Assembly (NCBI RefSeq): GCF_004917075.1
Contig: NZ_SSYB01000004.1
Span: 1,018,546 to 1,082,545, forward strand
Source: Geomonas edaphica
GTDB lineage: Bacteria > Desulfobacterota > Desulfuromonadia > Geobacterales > Geobacteraceae
Reading direction: 5' to 3'
Length of the DNA: 64,000 nucleotides
Below, in pieces: positions 18,059 to 27,606 of this stretch. The notes under the pieces were generated by a model. It searched no databases and was not told the DNA's origin. It saw only the letters and a list, made by a program, of their open reading frames with translations. Made by a program: the position numbers and the translations under genes. Each line of letters opens with the position of its first letter. The stretch's first letter is position 1.

Positions 18059-19684
18059 ATGGAACTCATCAACCAACATACGAAAGCGATCATGGAAGGG
18101 TGCAAGGAGAGGGCGCGGGCCGCCGGGCTCACCTTCACCGACGAGAGCCTCGAGTACATCGTCACGAACCGCGACCTGATCGAGCTCTCTCCTAAGGTAA
18201 TGATCCCGACGCTCTACGACTACTGGGTGCACGACGTCGAGGTGCTCCGGGGCAAGGGGGAGTACGAGCTCTACCCGCACAACCCCTACGAGACGGTGAT
18301 CAACACCCGTCCCCCCATCTCCTTCTATAACGACAACAACCCGGACTGGCTGAACGTGATGATCTTCTATCACGTGCTAGGACACATCGACTTCTTCCAG
18401 AACAACCTCTACTTCCGCCACACCTGGGAGTACGACTTCACCGGCCAGGCGCTCTCTGACAAACGGGTGATCGCGAAGCTGAGGGCGGAGAAGGGACGCT
18501 GGGTTGACTACATCTTGGAATTCGCCCGCTCCATCGACAACCTAGTGGCCTACCACGACGAGCTTTCACCGCTTTTCGCGGCGCCTGAGGCGGCCACTTC
18601 GAGCCGGCTCGACTACTACTTCGACGTCTTCCTCCAGGTGGAGAAAAAAATCCCGGTTGGCGACTACCTGAAGGAGGTGGCGCGTTACAACGAGGCCATC
18701 GCCCAGAACAGGGAAGAAGGTGAGCGCATCTTCTTCGCCGAGGTGACCGCTAAGTACCCGGAAATGGAAGCGCATTTCGCCAAGTCGCAAAACGTTAAAA
18801 AAGTGGAACGCCGTGACCTCATGAAGTTCCTGATCGAGAACTCCGAGTTCCTCGCCCGCGACGAGAACCAGTGGATGCGCAGCGTGCTCGAGGTGGTGAG
18901 AAAGACCTCGATCTTCTTCCAGCCGCAGATCCGCACCAAGATCATGAACGAGGGGTGGGCGAGCTACTGGCACGAGAAGCTCTTCCTCGTGGACGACCGC
19001 ATCAAGGGACACGAGGTGGACTTCGCCCGCGTCCACGCCGGGGTCACCTCGATGCCGCGGGTGGGGATGAACCCGTACGCGCTCGGCATGCGCCTCATGT
19101 ACCAGTTGAAGGATGCGGGGGACAAGGGCAAGACCGGCTACGAGTTCGACCGTCTCTCGGACCGCGAAAAGAGGCGGCACTTCGACACCGAAGCCGGCAA
19201 GGGGGAAGAGTACCTCTTCAAAATCAGGAGCAACTACTGCGATTACCTCTTCATCAAGGACTTCGTGGACCAGGAATTCACCGACCGCTACGACCTTTTC
19301 GTGACCGGAAAGAGGCTCGACCCGCAGCGCATGGTCTGGCAGTACTACGTGAAGAGCCGGGACGCCAGGGAGTATCGTGACATGGTGCTTGCCTCGCTCT
19401 ACCATCCCCCCCACATCGAGATCGCGCCGGAACGTGGCGAGGAGGGGAGCCTGTACCTGGTGCACCACTTCGAGGGGAAGCAGCTCGTCTCCGAATACAT
19501 CGCCAACACCATGGTCGGGATCGAATACCTTTGGGGGGCGCCGGTGCAGCTCGAGACGAGCGAGGCGCACATCGAGCAGCCGCGCGGCGGCGCCGGGCGT
19601 GAAGGGGTGGAGGAAGCGGACATCACCTGGCAGCGTGTGGTCTACACCATGAAAGACAAGGTTCTCAGCCGGCAGATACTGTGA
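18059..19684 (+). CDS. spoVR: SpoVR family protein
   Basis: A 541-residue SpoVR/YcgB-like protein. Bacillus SpoVR is needed for the spore cortex, but in Proteobacteria the family belongs to a stress module with PrkA and YeaH. Typical segments include YNDNNPDWLNVMIFYHVLGHIDFFQNN, RTKIMNEGWASYWHEKL and the HAGVTSMPRVGMNPYALGMRL block. HVLGHIDFF and NEGWASYWHE contain well-placed His and Glu residues that could bind a metal, which I infer only. AAGAGG precedes the ATG, and the gene follows the DUF444 gene by 9 bases. Confidence 0.93.
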   Translation: MELINQHTKAIMEGCKERARAAGLTFTDESLEYIVTNRDLIELSPKVMIPTLYDYWVHDVEVLRGKGEYELYPHNPYETVINTRPPISFYNDNNPDWLNVMIFYHVLGHIDFFQNNLYFRHTWEYDFTGQALSDKRVIAKLRAEKGRWVDYILEFARSIDNLVAYHDELSPLFAAPEAATSSRLDYYFDVFLQVEKKIPVGDYLKEVARYNEAIAQNREEGERIFFAEVTAKYPEMEAHFAKSQNVKKVERRDLMKFLIENSEFLARDENQWMRSVLEVVRKTSIFFQPQIRTKIMNEGWASYWHEKLFLVDDRIKGHEVDFARVHAGVTSMPRVGMNPYALGMRLMYQLKDAGDKGKTGYEFDRLSDREKRRHFDTEAGKGEEYLFKIRSNYCDYLFIKDFVDQEFTDRYDLFVTGKRLDPQRMVWQYYVKSRDAREYRDMVLASLYHPPHIEIAPERGEEGSLYLVHHFEGKQLVSEYIANTMVGIEYLWGAPVQLETSEAHIEQPRGGAGREGVEEADITWQRVVYTMKDKVLSRQIL

Positions 19685-19698
19685 CAGGCGGATAAGCT

Positions 19699-21987
19699 AT
19701 GCCAGATCTAGAGACAGTCATAAAGCAGTTGAGCCGCACCATCGTCGAGCACAAGAAGGCGGCGAACATGTCCTTCGAGGAGTATATGCGTCTCGCCACG
19801 GAGCAGCCGGAACGGGTGATGCGCAACATCTTCCAGCTTTTCCACGACATGGTGCAAAGTTACGTGAACGAAGGCAACGACGAGTATCCCGAGGACCCGG
19901 AATCGATCAACTTCGTTCCGTACGATACCGGGAAGCTCTTCGTGCGCGACTCCGACCGTCCCTTCTTCGCGGATCGCCTCTTCGCCAACCGCTTCATGAA
20001 CCACGTGGCCGCCATGAAGAGCGGCGCGCGCCAGAACAAGATCTACATCTTCGAGGGGCCGCCGGGTTCCGGCAAGAGCACCTTCCTGAACAACCTCCTG
20101 ATGAAATTCGAGGAGTACGCGAGCACCGAAGAAGGTAAGACCTACGAGGTGGTGTGGCACCTGGACCGCCGCGTGCTGGGGAGCTTCAAGGAGCACCAGG
20201 TGAGCGCCTTCGTCGAGAAGCTTTCGCACCTTCTGGACGAGTACGAGCTGGAAACCCACGACCACATCGATCCGCGGGCGCTTCTGCGCGGCGGCGACGT
20301 CGTCGAGGTCCCCTGCCCGTCGCACGACAGCCCGCTCCTCATGATCGACAAGGCGCAGCGCCGGGCCTTCTTCGACGACCTGTTCCAGAACGATTCCTTC
20401 AAATGGAAGCTCTTCACCGAGAAGGAGTACGACTGGGTCTTCCGCGACTCGCCATGCACCATCTGCACCTCCATCTTCCAGGCCCTTTCGGCGCGGCTCC
20501 AGGACCCGGCCGAGATCTTCAGCATGATCAAGGTGCGTCCCTACCGCTTCAACCGCAGGCTCGGCGAGGGGATCACAGTCTTCAACCCCGGCGACAAGTC
20601 GATGAAGCAGAACATCCTCACCAACGACATGCTGCAGAGGAAGATCGACCTCCTTCTTGGGGACAGCAACGAGGTGAAGTACCTCTTCTCCAACTTCGCC
20701 AAGACCAACAACGGCATCTACGCCCTCATGGACGTCAAGTCGCACAATGCGGAGCGGCTTCTCGAGTTGCACAACATCATCAGCGAGGGTATCCACAAGG
20801 TCGAGGACATCGAGGAGAACGTGAGGAGCCTCTTCATCGCTCTCATGAACCCAGAGGACGAGCGGAGCATCGAAGGGGTGCAGTCCTTCACGGACCGCAT
20901 CGAGTTCATCAATATCCCCTACGTCATGGACCTGAACACCGAGGTGGAGATCTACCGCAACATCTTCGGCAAGCACATCGACACGAGCTTCCTGCCGCGG
21001 GTCCTGCACAACTTCGCCCGGGTCATCATCTCCACCAGGATGAACGTGAAGTCCGATGCGCTTTTGGAGTGGATCGGCGACCCCGAAAAGTACCGGCTTT
21101 ACTGCGACGAGAACCTGCAGCTCCTGAAGATGGAGATCTACACCGGGCACATCCCCGACTGGCTCTCGGAAGACGACAGGAAGAGGCTGAACGCGAAGCG
21201 GAGGAAAAAAATCATCGCCGAGAGCGAGCACGAAGGGGACCACGGCTTCTCGGGGCGCGAGTCGATCAAGATCTTCTCCGACTTCTACGCCGCCTACGCC
21301 CGCAAGGACAAGATGATCAACATGAACAACCTGTCCACCTTCTTCACGAGATGGCACAAGGAACTCAAGGAGTCGATCCCGGACGGCTTCATGGAGAGCC
21401 TCGTGCACAACTACGACTACGTGGTGCTCCAGGAGGTGAAGGAGGCGCTCTACTACTACAACGAGGCGCAGATCGAGCGCGACATCCTGCATTACATGTT
21501 TGCGGTGAACTTCGAGCCGGGCGCCGTAGAAGTGTGCCGCTTCACAGGTGAGAAGCTCGAGATCACCGAAGAGTTCCTGGCCGCGATCGAGCGGCGCCTA
21601 TTGGGGGCGAAGGTAGAGGACGAGGCGCGTCTCGCCTTCCGTCAGGAGACCCAGCGCGAATACACCGGGCGCACCCTGACGCAGGAGATCATGGTCGAGG
21701 GTAGAAGAGCCCAGGAGACCCAGCTATTCCAGTCGCTGCATGACCGCTACGTCTTCAACCTGAAGGAAAAGGTGCTAGAGCCGTTCCTCGAGAACGCCAA
21801 CTTCCGGCGCGCCATCAAGGACTTCGACACCGAGGCCTTCAAGACCTACGACAAGAGGATCCGGGACGACGTCACCTTCCTGATCAACAACCTGAGCTCC
21901 GAAAAGTTCAAGTACACCAAGCAGTGCGCCAAGGAGATCTGCGTGTACGTGATCGACAACGATCTGGCCCGCAAGTTCCATGTGTAG
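19699..21987 (+). CDS. second PrkA-like serine protein kinase, divergent
   Basis: A 762-residue protein of the PrkA type, longer and quite different from the first copy. Walker A GPPGSGKS lies at residues 120-127 after an N-terminal extension (FVPYDTGKLFVRDSDRPFFADRLFANRFMN). Later it has a long helical C-terminal part with YDYVVLQEVKEALYYYNEAQIERDILHYMFAVNFEPGA, similar in plan to PrkA. It closes the four-gene operon, 14 bases after spoVR, so it is translated in the same stress response. Having two PrkA-type kinases around one YeaH-SpoVR core suggests a cascade or regulatory pair, which is an inference. Confidence 0.82.
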   Translation: MPDLETVIKQLSRTIVEHKKAANMSFEEYMRLATEQPERVMRNIFQLFHDMVQSYVNEGNDEYPEDPESINFVPYDTGKLFVRDSDRPFFADRLFANRFMNHVAAMKSGARQNKIYIFEGPPGSGKSTFLNNLLMKFEEYASTEEGKTYEVVWHLDRRVLGSFKEHQVSAFVEKLSHLLDEYELETHDHIDPRALLRGGDVVEVPCPSHDSPLLMIDKAQRRAFFDDLFQNDSFKWKLFTEKEYDWVFRDSPCTICTSIFQALSARLQDPAEIFSMIKVRPYRFNRRLGEGITVFNPGDKSMKQNILTNDMLQRKIDLLLGDSNEVKYLFSNFAKTNNGIYALMDVKSHNAERLLELHNIISEGIHKVEDIEENVRSLFIALMNPEDERSIEGVQSFTDRIEFINIPYVMDLNTEVEIYRNIFGKHIDTSFLPRVLHNFARVIISTRMNVKSDALLEWIGDPEKYRLYCDENLQLLKMEIYTGHIPDWLSEDDRKRLNAKRRKKIIAESEHEGDHGFSGRESIKIFSDFYAAYARKDKMINMNNLSTFFTRWHKELKESIPDGFMESLVHNYDYVVLQEVKEALYYYNEAQIERDILHYMFAVNFEPGAVEVCRFTGEKLEITEEFLAAIERRLLGAKVEDEARLAFRQETQREYTGRTLTQEIMVEGRRAQETQLFQSLHDRYVFNLKEKVLEPFLENANFRRAIKDFDTEAFKTYDKRIRDDVTFLINNLSSEKFKYTKQCAKEICVYVIDNDLARKFHV

Positions 21988-22140
21988 TCAATTGACATGG
22001 ACGATTGACAATTGGCAATGGACGGCGCTTTTGGCTGAATAAACAAGGGGGATGACTGCAATGCCTTTAGGCAGCGGTCATCCCCCTTCTTGTTGCTTCG
22101 GGTTTTCGTTGTCAATTATCCATCGTCAATCGTCAATTGG
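21988..22140. repeat. bidirectional terminator flanked by inverted TTGACAA-type heptamers
   Basis: Centre: AACAAGGGGGATGAC (about 22042-22056) pairs with GTCATCCCCCTTCTTGTT (about 22077-22094) as a strong hairpin that can end both the prkA operon and the convergent chemoreceptor gene. It is flanked on the left by TCAATTGACATGGACGATTG and ACAATTGG, and on the right by near-reverse-complement copies (GTCAATTATCCATCGTCAAT). The right arm runs through the stop codon of the chemoreceptor gene at 22133. Such paired heptamers also occur at 53.4 and 62.7 kb. Confidence 0.8.
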
Positions 22141-23314
22141 TTTTGAACCGGTTTACCATCTCCTGCAGCGACTGTGCGGAGCGGGCGAGCTCCTCGGCGG
22201 CGCGGGCCGATTCCTGGGCTCCACTCGCCGTCTCATGCACCACATCCATGATCTGCCGCATGCTCTCCGAAATATCGTTCGTCGTCGCGGACTGCTCCTC
22301 TGCTGCGGTGGCCACCTGGGATACGTCATCCAGCAGCGGGGTGATCTGTTCCTTGATGGTGCCGATGGCCCGGCTGGAATGATGCACGTCCTCCGTCCCG
22401 CTTCTGACGCTCGTCGCACTCCGCTCCATGAGCCCCACCACGTTTCGCACGTCTCCCTGCAGAGAAGCGATGATGGTCTGAACTTCCCTGGTCGATGAGG
22501 TGGTCCGCTCGGCAAGCCTTCTAACTTCGTCGGCGACGACCGCGAAGCCACGCCCCTGCTCGCCGGCCCGCGCGGCCTCTATGGCCGCGTTCAGTGCCAG
22601 GAGGTTCGTCTGATCGGCGATGTCCTGGATCGCCACCACGATGTCGCCGATCTTGTCTGAGTTGGTCCCTAGGGCCTTCACCGCCTCGACGGTACCGGTA
22701 ACCATAGTCTCTATTTCATCCATCACCGCGATCATGCGGAAGATGGTCTCTTCCCCTTTGCTGGTGGCGCTGTTGGTGCTCCCGGCACGCTCGGCCATCT
22801 TCTGGCAACTCTCAGCGATGTTGTTGCTCACCCCGGCCATTTCCCCTACCGCACTCGAGACGGAATGCGACTGGTGCGAGGCATGCTCGGTTCCCTGGGC
22901 GATCATGGTAGAGGTGCTGCTCAGATCGTTGGAGGCGCTGGTCAGGTGATCGGCGGTTTGCTGAATCCCTGCGATCATGCCGCGCATAGAGCCTTGCAAC
23001 TTCTGCAGGGCACGCAGCATCTGGCTGATCTCGTTGCGGCGGTTGATGACGATTTCCTCGCTCAGGTCGCCTTGCGCCATGGTCTCCAGGTAGCCGACCG
23101 CCCTTACCAGCGGAGTTCTGATGGACCAAATGTTGATGCAGCCGAAGATGCCACCCAGCACGATGAAAAGTGCGACGGAGCCGTACTTGATGATGATCGA
23201 GTCTGCCTGGGCTGCCCATGCTGCCGCGATGAGACAGAGGCTGTAGCAAAAGCACAAGAGGCTCAGCCTGAATTTGATAGTGAGGTTTAGGTAGTAGTTC
23301 CAGATTTGAGTCAT
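22133..23314 (-). CDS. methyl-accepting chemotaxis protein without a periplasmic sensor domain
   Basis: A 393-residue chemoreceptor. I start it at the second ATG (23314), because TAAGGAG abuts the first ATG (23320) and has normal spacing to the second. Two transmembrane helices (about 17-33 and 44-60) are separated by only about ten residues, so no periplasmic ligand domain exists. A HAMP-like segment ([23 protein letters not shown]) leads to the long coiled coil with the signalling tip [40 protein letters not shown]. The receptor must sense membrane or cytoplasmic cues, or act through a partner. No cheA or cheW lies nearby. Confidence 0.92.
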   Translation of the reverse strand: MTQIWNYYLNLTIKFRLSLLCFCYSLCLIAAAWAAQADSIIIKYGSVALFIVLGGIFGCINIWSIRTPLVRAVGYLETMAQGDLSEEIVINRRNEISQMLRALQKLQGSMRGMIAGIQQTADHLTSASNDLSSTSTMIAQGTEHASHQSHSVSSAVGEMAGVSNNIAESCQKMAERAGSTNSATSKGEETIFRMIAVMDEIETMVTGTVEAVKALGTNSDKIGDIVVAIQDIADQTNLLALNAAIEAARAGEQGRGFAVVADEVRRLAERTTSSTREVQTIIASLQGDVRNVVGLMERSATSVRSGTEDVHHSSRAIGTIKEQITPLLDDVSQVATAAEEQSATTNDISESMRQIMDVVHETASGAQESARAAEELARSAQSLQEMVNRFKTN

Positions 23315-23463
23315 GTCCATCTCCTTACGTTGCAGCCGCTACCAGTGAAACAGTTCCTCACGTCTATCAGTGATACTTTAACGGACATGGCTCTTATCGG
23401 GGGAGGAGGTTCGAACTTGAACGTTTCTTCAAGGATAACAAAGTGGTTAGAGGAAAATAATTC

Positions 23464-23497
23464 AAAAAAGGGCACCCAGCCGATGCTGAGTGCCCCT
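23464..23497 (-). terminator. terminator after sucD
   Basis: On the minus strand GGGCACTCAGC pairs with GCTGGGTGCCC around an ATCG loop, followed by six T (complement of 23464-23469). It lies about 28 bases after the sucD stop. Confidence 0.88.
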
Positions 23498-23524
23498 GGT
23501 GTATGTGTAATGTCGCCGAGTCAG

Positions 23525-24415
23525 TTACCCTTTTCCCTTCCCCTTAGCGGCCATCGCCATCTGCATCGCCTCTCCCATCCGCGTCGGGCTTGACGCCACA
23601 ATGACGCCGCACTCGGTGAGGGTGCGGATCTTGTCTTCAGCCTTTCCCTTGCCGCCGGTGATGATGGCGCCTGCGTGCCCCATCCTCTTGCCCGGCGGGG
23701 CGGTCACGCCGGCAATGAAGGCGGCCACCGGCTTCTTCATGTTCTCCTGGATCCAGTGCGCCGCGTCTTCTTCCGCGGCCCCCCCAATCTCCCCGATCAT
23801 GAAGACTCCTTCAGTACCGGGATCTTCGTTGAAGAGCTTGAGGACGTCGACGAAGTTCATGCCGATGATGGGGTCTCCCCCGATCCCGACGCCGGTGGAC
23901 TGGCCGAGACCCGCGTCGGAGAGCTGCTTCACCGCCTCGTAGGTGAGCGTGCCGCTGCGCGAGACGACGCCGATATTCCCCGGCTTGTGGATGTGTCCCG
24001 GCATGATGCCGATCTTGCACTCGCCGGGGGTGATGACGCCGGGGCAGTTGGGGCCGACAAGCCGCATCTTGCTTTGCTTGAGGATCGCCTTCACGGGGAC
24101 CATGTCACGGACCGGGATCCCCTCGGTGATGCAGACCGCGAGTTCGAGCCCCGCGTCAGCCGCCTCGAGGATGGCATCCGCCGCGCCGGGGGGCGGAACG
24201 AAGATCATGGAGACGTTGGCGGTGGTGTACTTCACGGCCTCTGCCACGGTGTTGAAGACCGGGATCCCCTCGATGTGGATCCCACCTTTGCCCGGAGTCA
24301 CCCCTGCGACGATGTTGCTGCCGTACTCGCGGCACTGCTGGGTGTGGAAGAGCCCGCTGCGGCCTGTGATCCCCTGGACCACAATTCTCGAGGATTTATT
24401 TACCAGTATGGACAT
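23525..24415 (-). CDS. sucD: succinyl-CoA ligase subunit alpha
   Basis: A 296-residue alpha subunit of the TCA-cycle enzyme that interconverts succinyl-CoA and succinate with ATP or GTP formation. The N-terminal CoA-binding [17 protein letters not shown] (canonically GxxGxxG followed by FH), the [17 protein letters not shown] segment and the active-site histidine in [12 protein letters not shown] are present. The gene lies 45 bases after sucC in a sucCD operon and ends before a clear terminator. Confidence 0.97.
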   Translation of the reverse strand: MSILVNKSSRIVVQGITGRSGLFHTQQCREYGSNIVAGVTPGKGGIHIEGIPVFNTVAEAVKYTTANVSMIFVPPPGAADAILEAADAGLELAVCITEGIPVRDMVPVKAILKQSKMRLVGPNCPGVITPGECKIGIMPGHIHKPGNIGVVSRSGTLTYEAVKQLSDAGLGQSTGVGIGGDPIIGMNFVDVLKLFNEDPGTEGVFMIGEIGGAAEEDAAHWIQENMKKPVAAFIAGVTAPPGKRMGHAGAIITGGKGKAEDKIRTLTECGVIVASSPTRMGEAMQMAMAAKGKGKG

Positions 24416-24460
24416 ATCGCTATCTCCCTGAATTTGGATCCCTAACCCGTTTGGGGGGAG

Positions 24461-25618
24461 CTATCCAAGCATGCCTACGATCTTGGAGGCCGCGTCGCCC
24501 AGGTTGTCGCTGCACTGGACGTTCAGGCCGCTCTCGGTAAGCAGACGTTTCCCCTCCTCAACCTGGCTGCCGTCCATGCGCACCACGATGGGGAGGGTGC
24601 AGTTCACCTCGCCGGCCGCCTCGATGATACCGTGGGCGATCACGTCGCAGCGCATGATGCCGCCGAAGATGTTGACGAAGATCCCTTTCACGTCGGTGTC
24701 CTGCAGGATGATCTTGAAGGCCTCGGCTACCTTTTCACGGGTGGCGCCGCCGCCTACGTCAAGGAAGTTCGCCGGCTCGCCCCCGTACTCCTTCAGGACG
24801 TCCAGGGTGGCCATGGCAAGCCCGGCGCCGTTCACCAGGCAGCCGATGGAGCCGGAGAGCTTGATGTAGGCGAGGTCGTACTTGCCCGCGTTGATCTCGA
24901 GCGGGTCGAGCTGCGAGTAGTCCATCATGTCGGGGTATTCGCGGTGCCTGAAGATGGCGTTGTCGTCGAAGGTGATCTTGGCGTCCATCGCCATGAGCCA
25001 CCCGGCCCGGGTCACAACCAGCGGGTTGATCTCCACCAGGGCGCAGTCCTTCTCAAGACAGACACGGTAGAGGTTGAGGATCAGGTTGACACAGTCCTCG
25101 CAGACGCTGCCGGAGAGTCCAAGTTGCAGGGCGATCCACCGCGCCTGGTAGGACCTAAGACCGGTGAAGGGATCGATGGTGAGGGTATGGATCTTCTCCG
25201 GGGTCTTGCTGGCGACCTCCTCGATCTCCACCCCCCCTTCGGCGGAGGCGATCAGGACGTAGCGGGAGCTGCTGCGGTCGAGGGTTATGGAGAGATAGAA
25301 TTCGCGCGCGATGTCCACCGCCTCCTCCACGAGGATGCGGCGCACCTTGAGTCCCTCCGGACCGGTCTGCGGGGTGACGAGGGTCTTGCCGAACAGCTCC
25401 TTTGCGTATTCCTGCGCCTGCTCGGGGTGGTGGATCAGCTTGACGCCGCCTGCCTTGCCACGTCCACCGGCGTAGATCTGGGCCTTGACGACGCAGCGGC
25501 CTCCCATCTCTTTCGCGGCTCGTTCCACCTGGTCGGCGGTGAGCGCCACGCGGCCACGCGGGATAGGGATGCCGTACGCATTCAGTATCTCCTTGGCCTG
25601 ATACTCATGAATGTTCAT
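24461..25618 (-). CDS. sucC: succinyl-CoA ligase subunit beta
   Basis: A 385-residue ATP-grasp beta subunit. I start it at the ATG at 25618, which is preceded at six bases by AGAGGAG, rather than at the GTG one codon earlier. MNIHEYQAKEILNAYGIPIPRG is the standard N-terminus. KAQIYAGGRGKAGGVKL belongs to the nucleotide-binding lobe, and the nucleotide and CoA parts INPLVVTRAGWL and IFGGIMRCDVIAHGII follow. It is the first gene of sucCD. With pyruvate carboxylase later in the window this fits a strongly TCA-cycle-based, acetate-oxidising metabolism, which is an inference. Confidence 0.97.
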   Translation of the reverse strand: MNIHEYQAKEILNAYGIPIPRGRVALTADQVERAAKEMGGRCVVKAQIYAGGRGKAGGVKLIHHPEQAQEYAKELFGKTLVTPQTGPEGLKVRRILVEEAVDIAREFYLSITLDRSSSRYVLIASAEGGVEIEEVASKTPEKIHTLTIDPFTGLRSYQARWIALQLGLSGSVCEDCVNLILNLYRVCLEKDCALVEINPLVVTRAGWLMAMDAKITFDDNAIFRHREYPDMMDYSQLDPLEINAGKYDLAYIKLSGSIGCLVNGAGLAMATLDVLKEYGGEPANFLDVGGGATREKVAEAFKIILQDTDVKGIFVNIFGGIMRCDVIAHGIIEAAGEVNCTLPIVVRMDGSQVEEGKRLLTESGLNVQCSDNLGDAASKIVGMLG

Positions 25619-25708
25619 CACGATCTCCTCTGGTGCGGCTATGGATTTTCAGCGCATGCGGGGTAAGCGTCCGTTCCGCTTGCCTTCGCGGCGAAGCGGC
25701 ATGTAGGA

Positions 25709-25737
25709 CTTATCGGCAACAACGGGTGGAATTTCAA
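25709..25737 (-). promoter_or_regulatory. candidate promoter for sucCD
   Basis: On the minus strand TTGAAA (25732-25737) and GATAAG (25709-25714) are spaced 17 bases, about 90 bases upstream of sucC. The -10 box is weak. Confidence 0.35.
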
Positions 25738-25763
25738 ATTAAGAGTAAATAGTAACACAGGTT

Positions 25764-25796
25764 TAAAAAAAAGGAGCCCGATGGGGCTCCCCTTTT
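25764..25796 (-). terminator. terminator after the two small exported-protein genes
   Basis: On the minus strand GGAGCCC, a four-base loop and GGGCTCC form a seven-base stem (25773-25790), followed by a run of eight T (complement of 25765-25772). It ends the transcript from the 26.6 and 26.1 kb genes. Confidence 0.88.
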
Positions 25797-25828
25797 GACC
25801 GCAGTCAGCGAACTATTCGGATGAGCTG

Positions 25829-26155
25829 CTAAGGCAAGGTCTGTAGCGAGCGGCGCACCTCGAAGCTTTCCGTCCCCCTGGTGCAATGCAGCTCCACCTC
25901 CGAGACCGCCCTGAAATTGCCGCCGGGATTTTTGCGCGCCGCCCTTGCCTGGCGTTCGCGCGCGATGATCTTGCATTGGACGAGGACCGCCTTCACGTCG
26001 CTTCCGGTGACGTCAGCCACCTCGAAGCGGTGCTTGCGCGCCACGATTCCCTCCCCCTGGGTGCTGATGATATTGCCGCGGCAAAAGAGTTCCTCGCCGC
26101 TGGCGGTGCCGGCCAGCAAAAGAAGCAGAATTGACGGTGCCATGAGTCTCTTCAT
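25829..26155 (-). CDS. small exported protein, unknown function
   Basis: A 108-residue protein with a clear signal peptide (MKRLMAPSILLLLLAGTASG) and three cysteines in the mature part. I do not recognise the family. GGAGG lies seven bases before the ATG. It follows the DUF4124 gene by 19 bases, so the two are co-transcribed and both exported. The mature chain is short and beta-rich (HRFEVADVTGSDVKAVLVQC, NFRAVSEVELHC), so it may be a small periplasmic binding or folding unit, but that is a guess. Confidence 0.65.
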   Translation of the reverse strand: MKRLMAPSILLLLLAGTASGEELFCRGNIISTQGEGIVARKHRFEVADVTGSDVKAVLVQCKIIARERQARAARKNPGGNFRAVSEVELHCTRGTESFEVRRSLQTLP

Positions 26156-26174
26156 GGGTTTCCTCCGGGGCGTG

Positions 26175-26657
26175 TCACTCGTCCGAGGCGTTGATACGCG
26201 CCCTGCGGGCCGCGCGGCGTTCGGCGAAGCTGGTGGGGCGGCGAGAGGAGGGTGTGGTTACCTGCGGCTGCGGTGCCGGCTGAGGCTGAGCTGCAGCGGC
26301 CGGCCCAGGCGGGGGCGTCGCCGGTTGCCCGGCAGCGGCTGCAGCAGGTTCGGGTGAGGGCGCTGCCGTAGGCGGTGCGGCAGGCTGGGCGGTCGCCGGA
26401 GCCGGCAGCGCCAGCGGCGCCCTTGCCGTGGCGGACGCCACCGGTTGCGCAGGGGCAGGGGGCTGTGCGGTGGCGAGGCCCCCGAGCTTGCCCGTGGCCA
26501 CGTCGAGAACCCGCGCCTTTTTCAGGTACTTCGCAGGGATCTCGTGCAGGCTGTTGGTGTAAAATCTGGTCCCCTTGTTGTCTTTCCATGTGTAAATGTC
26601 GGCCGACACGGCGGTGGCCGAGAACGTGAGCAGCAATAATGCCAGAAGCGCCTTCAT
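26175..26657 (-). CDS. DUF4124 domain exported protein
   Basis: A 160-residue protein with a signal peptide (MKALLALLLLTFSATAVSA), then a short DUF4124 unit (DIYTWKDNKGTRFYTNSLHEIPAKY), which is common in Geobacter-type and other proteobacterial exported proteins of unknown role. The remainder is a long proline/alanine-rich low-complexity linker (about 65-140) with a basic tail (RRAARRARI). TGGAGGGAAG precedes the ATG. The gene is divergent from msrB. Confidence 0.8.
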   Translation of the reverse strand: MKALLALLLLTFSATAVSADIYTWKDNKGTRFYTNSLHEIPAKYLKKARVLDVATGKLGGLATAQPPAPAQPVASATARAPLALPAPATAQPAAPPTAAPSPEPAAAAAGQPATPPPGPAAAAQPQPAPQPQVTTPSSRRPTSFAERRAARRARINASDE

Positions 26658-26854
26658 CTTCCCTCCAGATGCTGACTTGCAGCGTTACCTATTATTCAGG
26701 ATAAGCTCTCCCTGTTCAACCCCAAACTGGCATTACTCTTCGGCAAAGAGCGATGATTCTTCAGTCCGGGGCTGCAATGCAATATTTGACGCCGTATGTT
26801 ATCCTGAGTCTGTGCAACTGGAGACGTTCCAACAGTGTAGAGGAGGCAGACGTC

Positions 26855-27370
26855 ATGAAGAAGGCCAGGCTGATAATCGGCTTTTTGTTCTTTCTGGCGA
26901 CGGCACTAGGTATCGAGGCCGACGCCGCTTCCAAGCTCAAAGTGTACTCCGCGGAAAAGGGGAGTTATATCATGACTGACGAGGTCGTAAAGACCAACGC
27001 GGAATGGAAGAAGATACTCACCCCGGAGCAGTACCACATCCTCCGTGAGAAAGGTACCGAGCGTGCCTTCACCGGCAAGTACGCGACGACCCATGACCAT
27101 GGGGTTTACCGTTGTGGGGGGTGCGGACTGGATCTGTTCAAGTCCGAGGACAAGTTCGAGTCCGGCACCGGGTGGCCCAGCTTCACCCGCCCCATCGCGC
27201 CGGAGAACGTGAAGACGGCGGTGGATAGAAGCTTCTTCTCCACCAGGACCGAGGTGCTTTGCCGCCGCTGCGGTGGTCACCTGGGTCATGTCTTCAATGA
27301 CGGTCCGAAGCCGACCGGGCTGCGCTACTGCATGAACTCAGCGGCGCTGCAGTTCGTGGCCACCAAGTAG
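26855..27370 (+). CDS. msrB: peptide-methionine (R)-S-oxide reductase MsrB, exported
   Basis: A 171-residue MsrB that reduces the R form of methionine sulfoxide in proteins. I start it at the ATG at 26855 because GAGGAGG lies eight bases upstream and the product begins with a signal peptide ([20 protein letters not shown]). The two zinc-binding CxxC pairs ([14 protein letters not shown]) and the catalytic cysteine in RYCMNSAAL are present. Export implies repair of envelope proteins after oxidative damage. It lies upstream of msrA, with an intergenic repeat between them. Confidence 0.95.
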   Translation: MKKARLIIGFLFFLATALGIEADAASKLKVYSAEKGSYIMTDEVVKTNAEWKKILTPEQYHILREKGTERAFTGKYATTHDHGVYRCGGCGLDLFKSEDKFESGTGWPSFTRPIAPENVKTAVDRSFFSTRTEVLCRRCGGHLGHVFNDGPKPTGLRYCMNSAALQFVATK

Positions 27371-27384
27371 CTGAAGGCGAAAAA

Positions 27385-27559
27385 CGTAAAGACTCAACGC
27401 AAAGACGCGAAGCCGCTAAGGCGCAAAGAAAGGCTTTAATACGTTTAACAGGGATGAAGGGGATGAACAGGATAGAGGCTTTACACCTTGAAACACAGGA
27501 ATGTAAACCATAGAGCCTTCGGGTTTGACCTTATCCCCTGTATCCCCTTCATCCCTGTA
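27385..27559. repeat. intergenic palindromic repeat between msrB and msrA
   Basis: Two parts. First, CGCAAAGACGCGAAGCCGCT and following GGCGCAAAG (about 27397-27428), an element of the AACGCAAAGGCGC type found between genes in many bacteria. Second, a long inverted repeat: ACAGGGATGAAGGGGATGAA (from 27448) against a right arm ending CCCCTTCATCCCTGTA (to 27559), with an inner stem AGGCTTTACA/TGTAA..AGAGCCT. The RNA would fold into a hairpin of about 110 bases. No protein is encoded. Confidence 0.75.
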
Positions 27560-27606
27560 TATTTCGCTTTTTGTCTGGCTTTGCGGCTCGTTTTGGAGAG
27601 ACGACG

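Noticed and set aside
19708..21492. 594-residue minus-strand frame opposite the second prkA-like gene
   Set aside because: Antisense shadow; the plus-strand gene has the P-loop and operon context.
23400..23460. tRNA-like GGTTCGAAC segment
   Set aside because: It has the T-loop word GTTCGAAC but no acceptor stem, anticodon arm or CCA in place.
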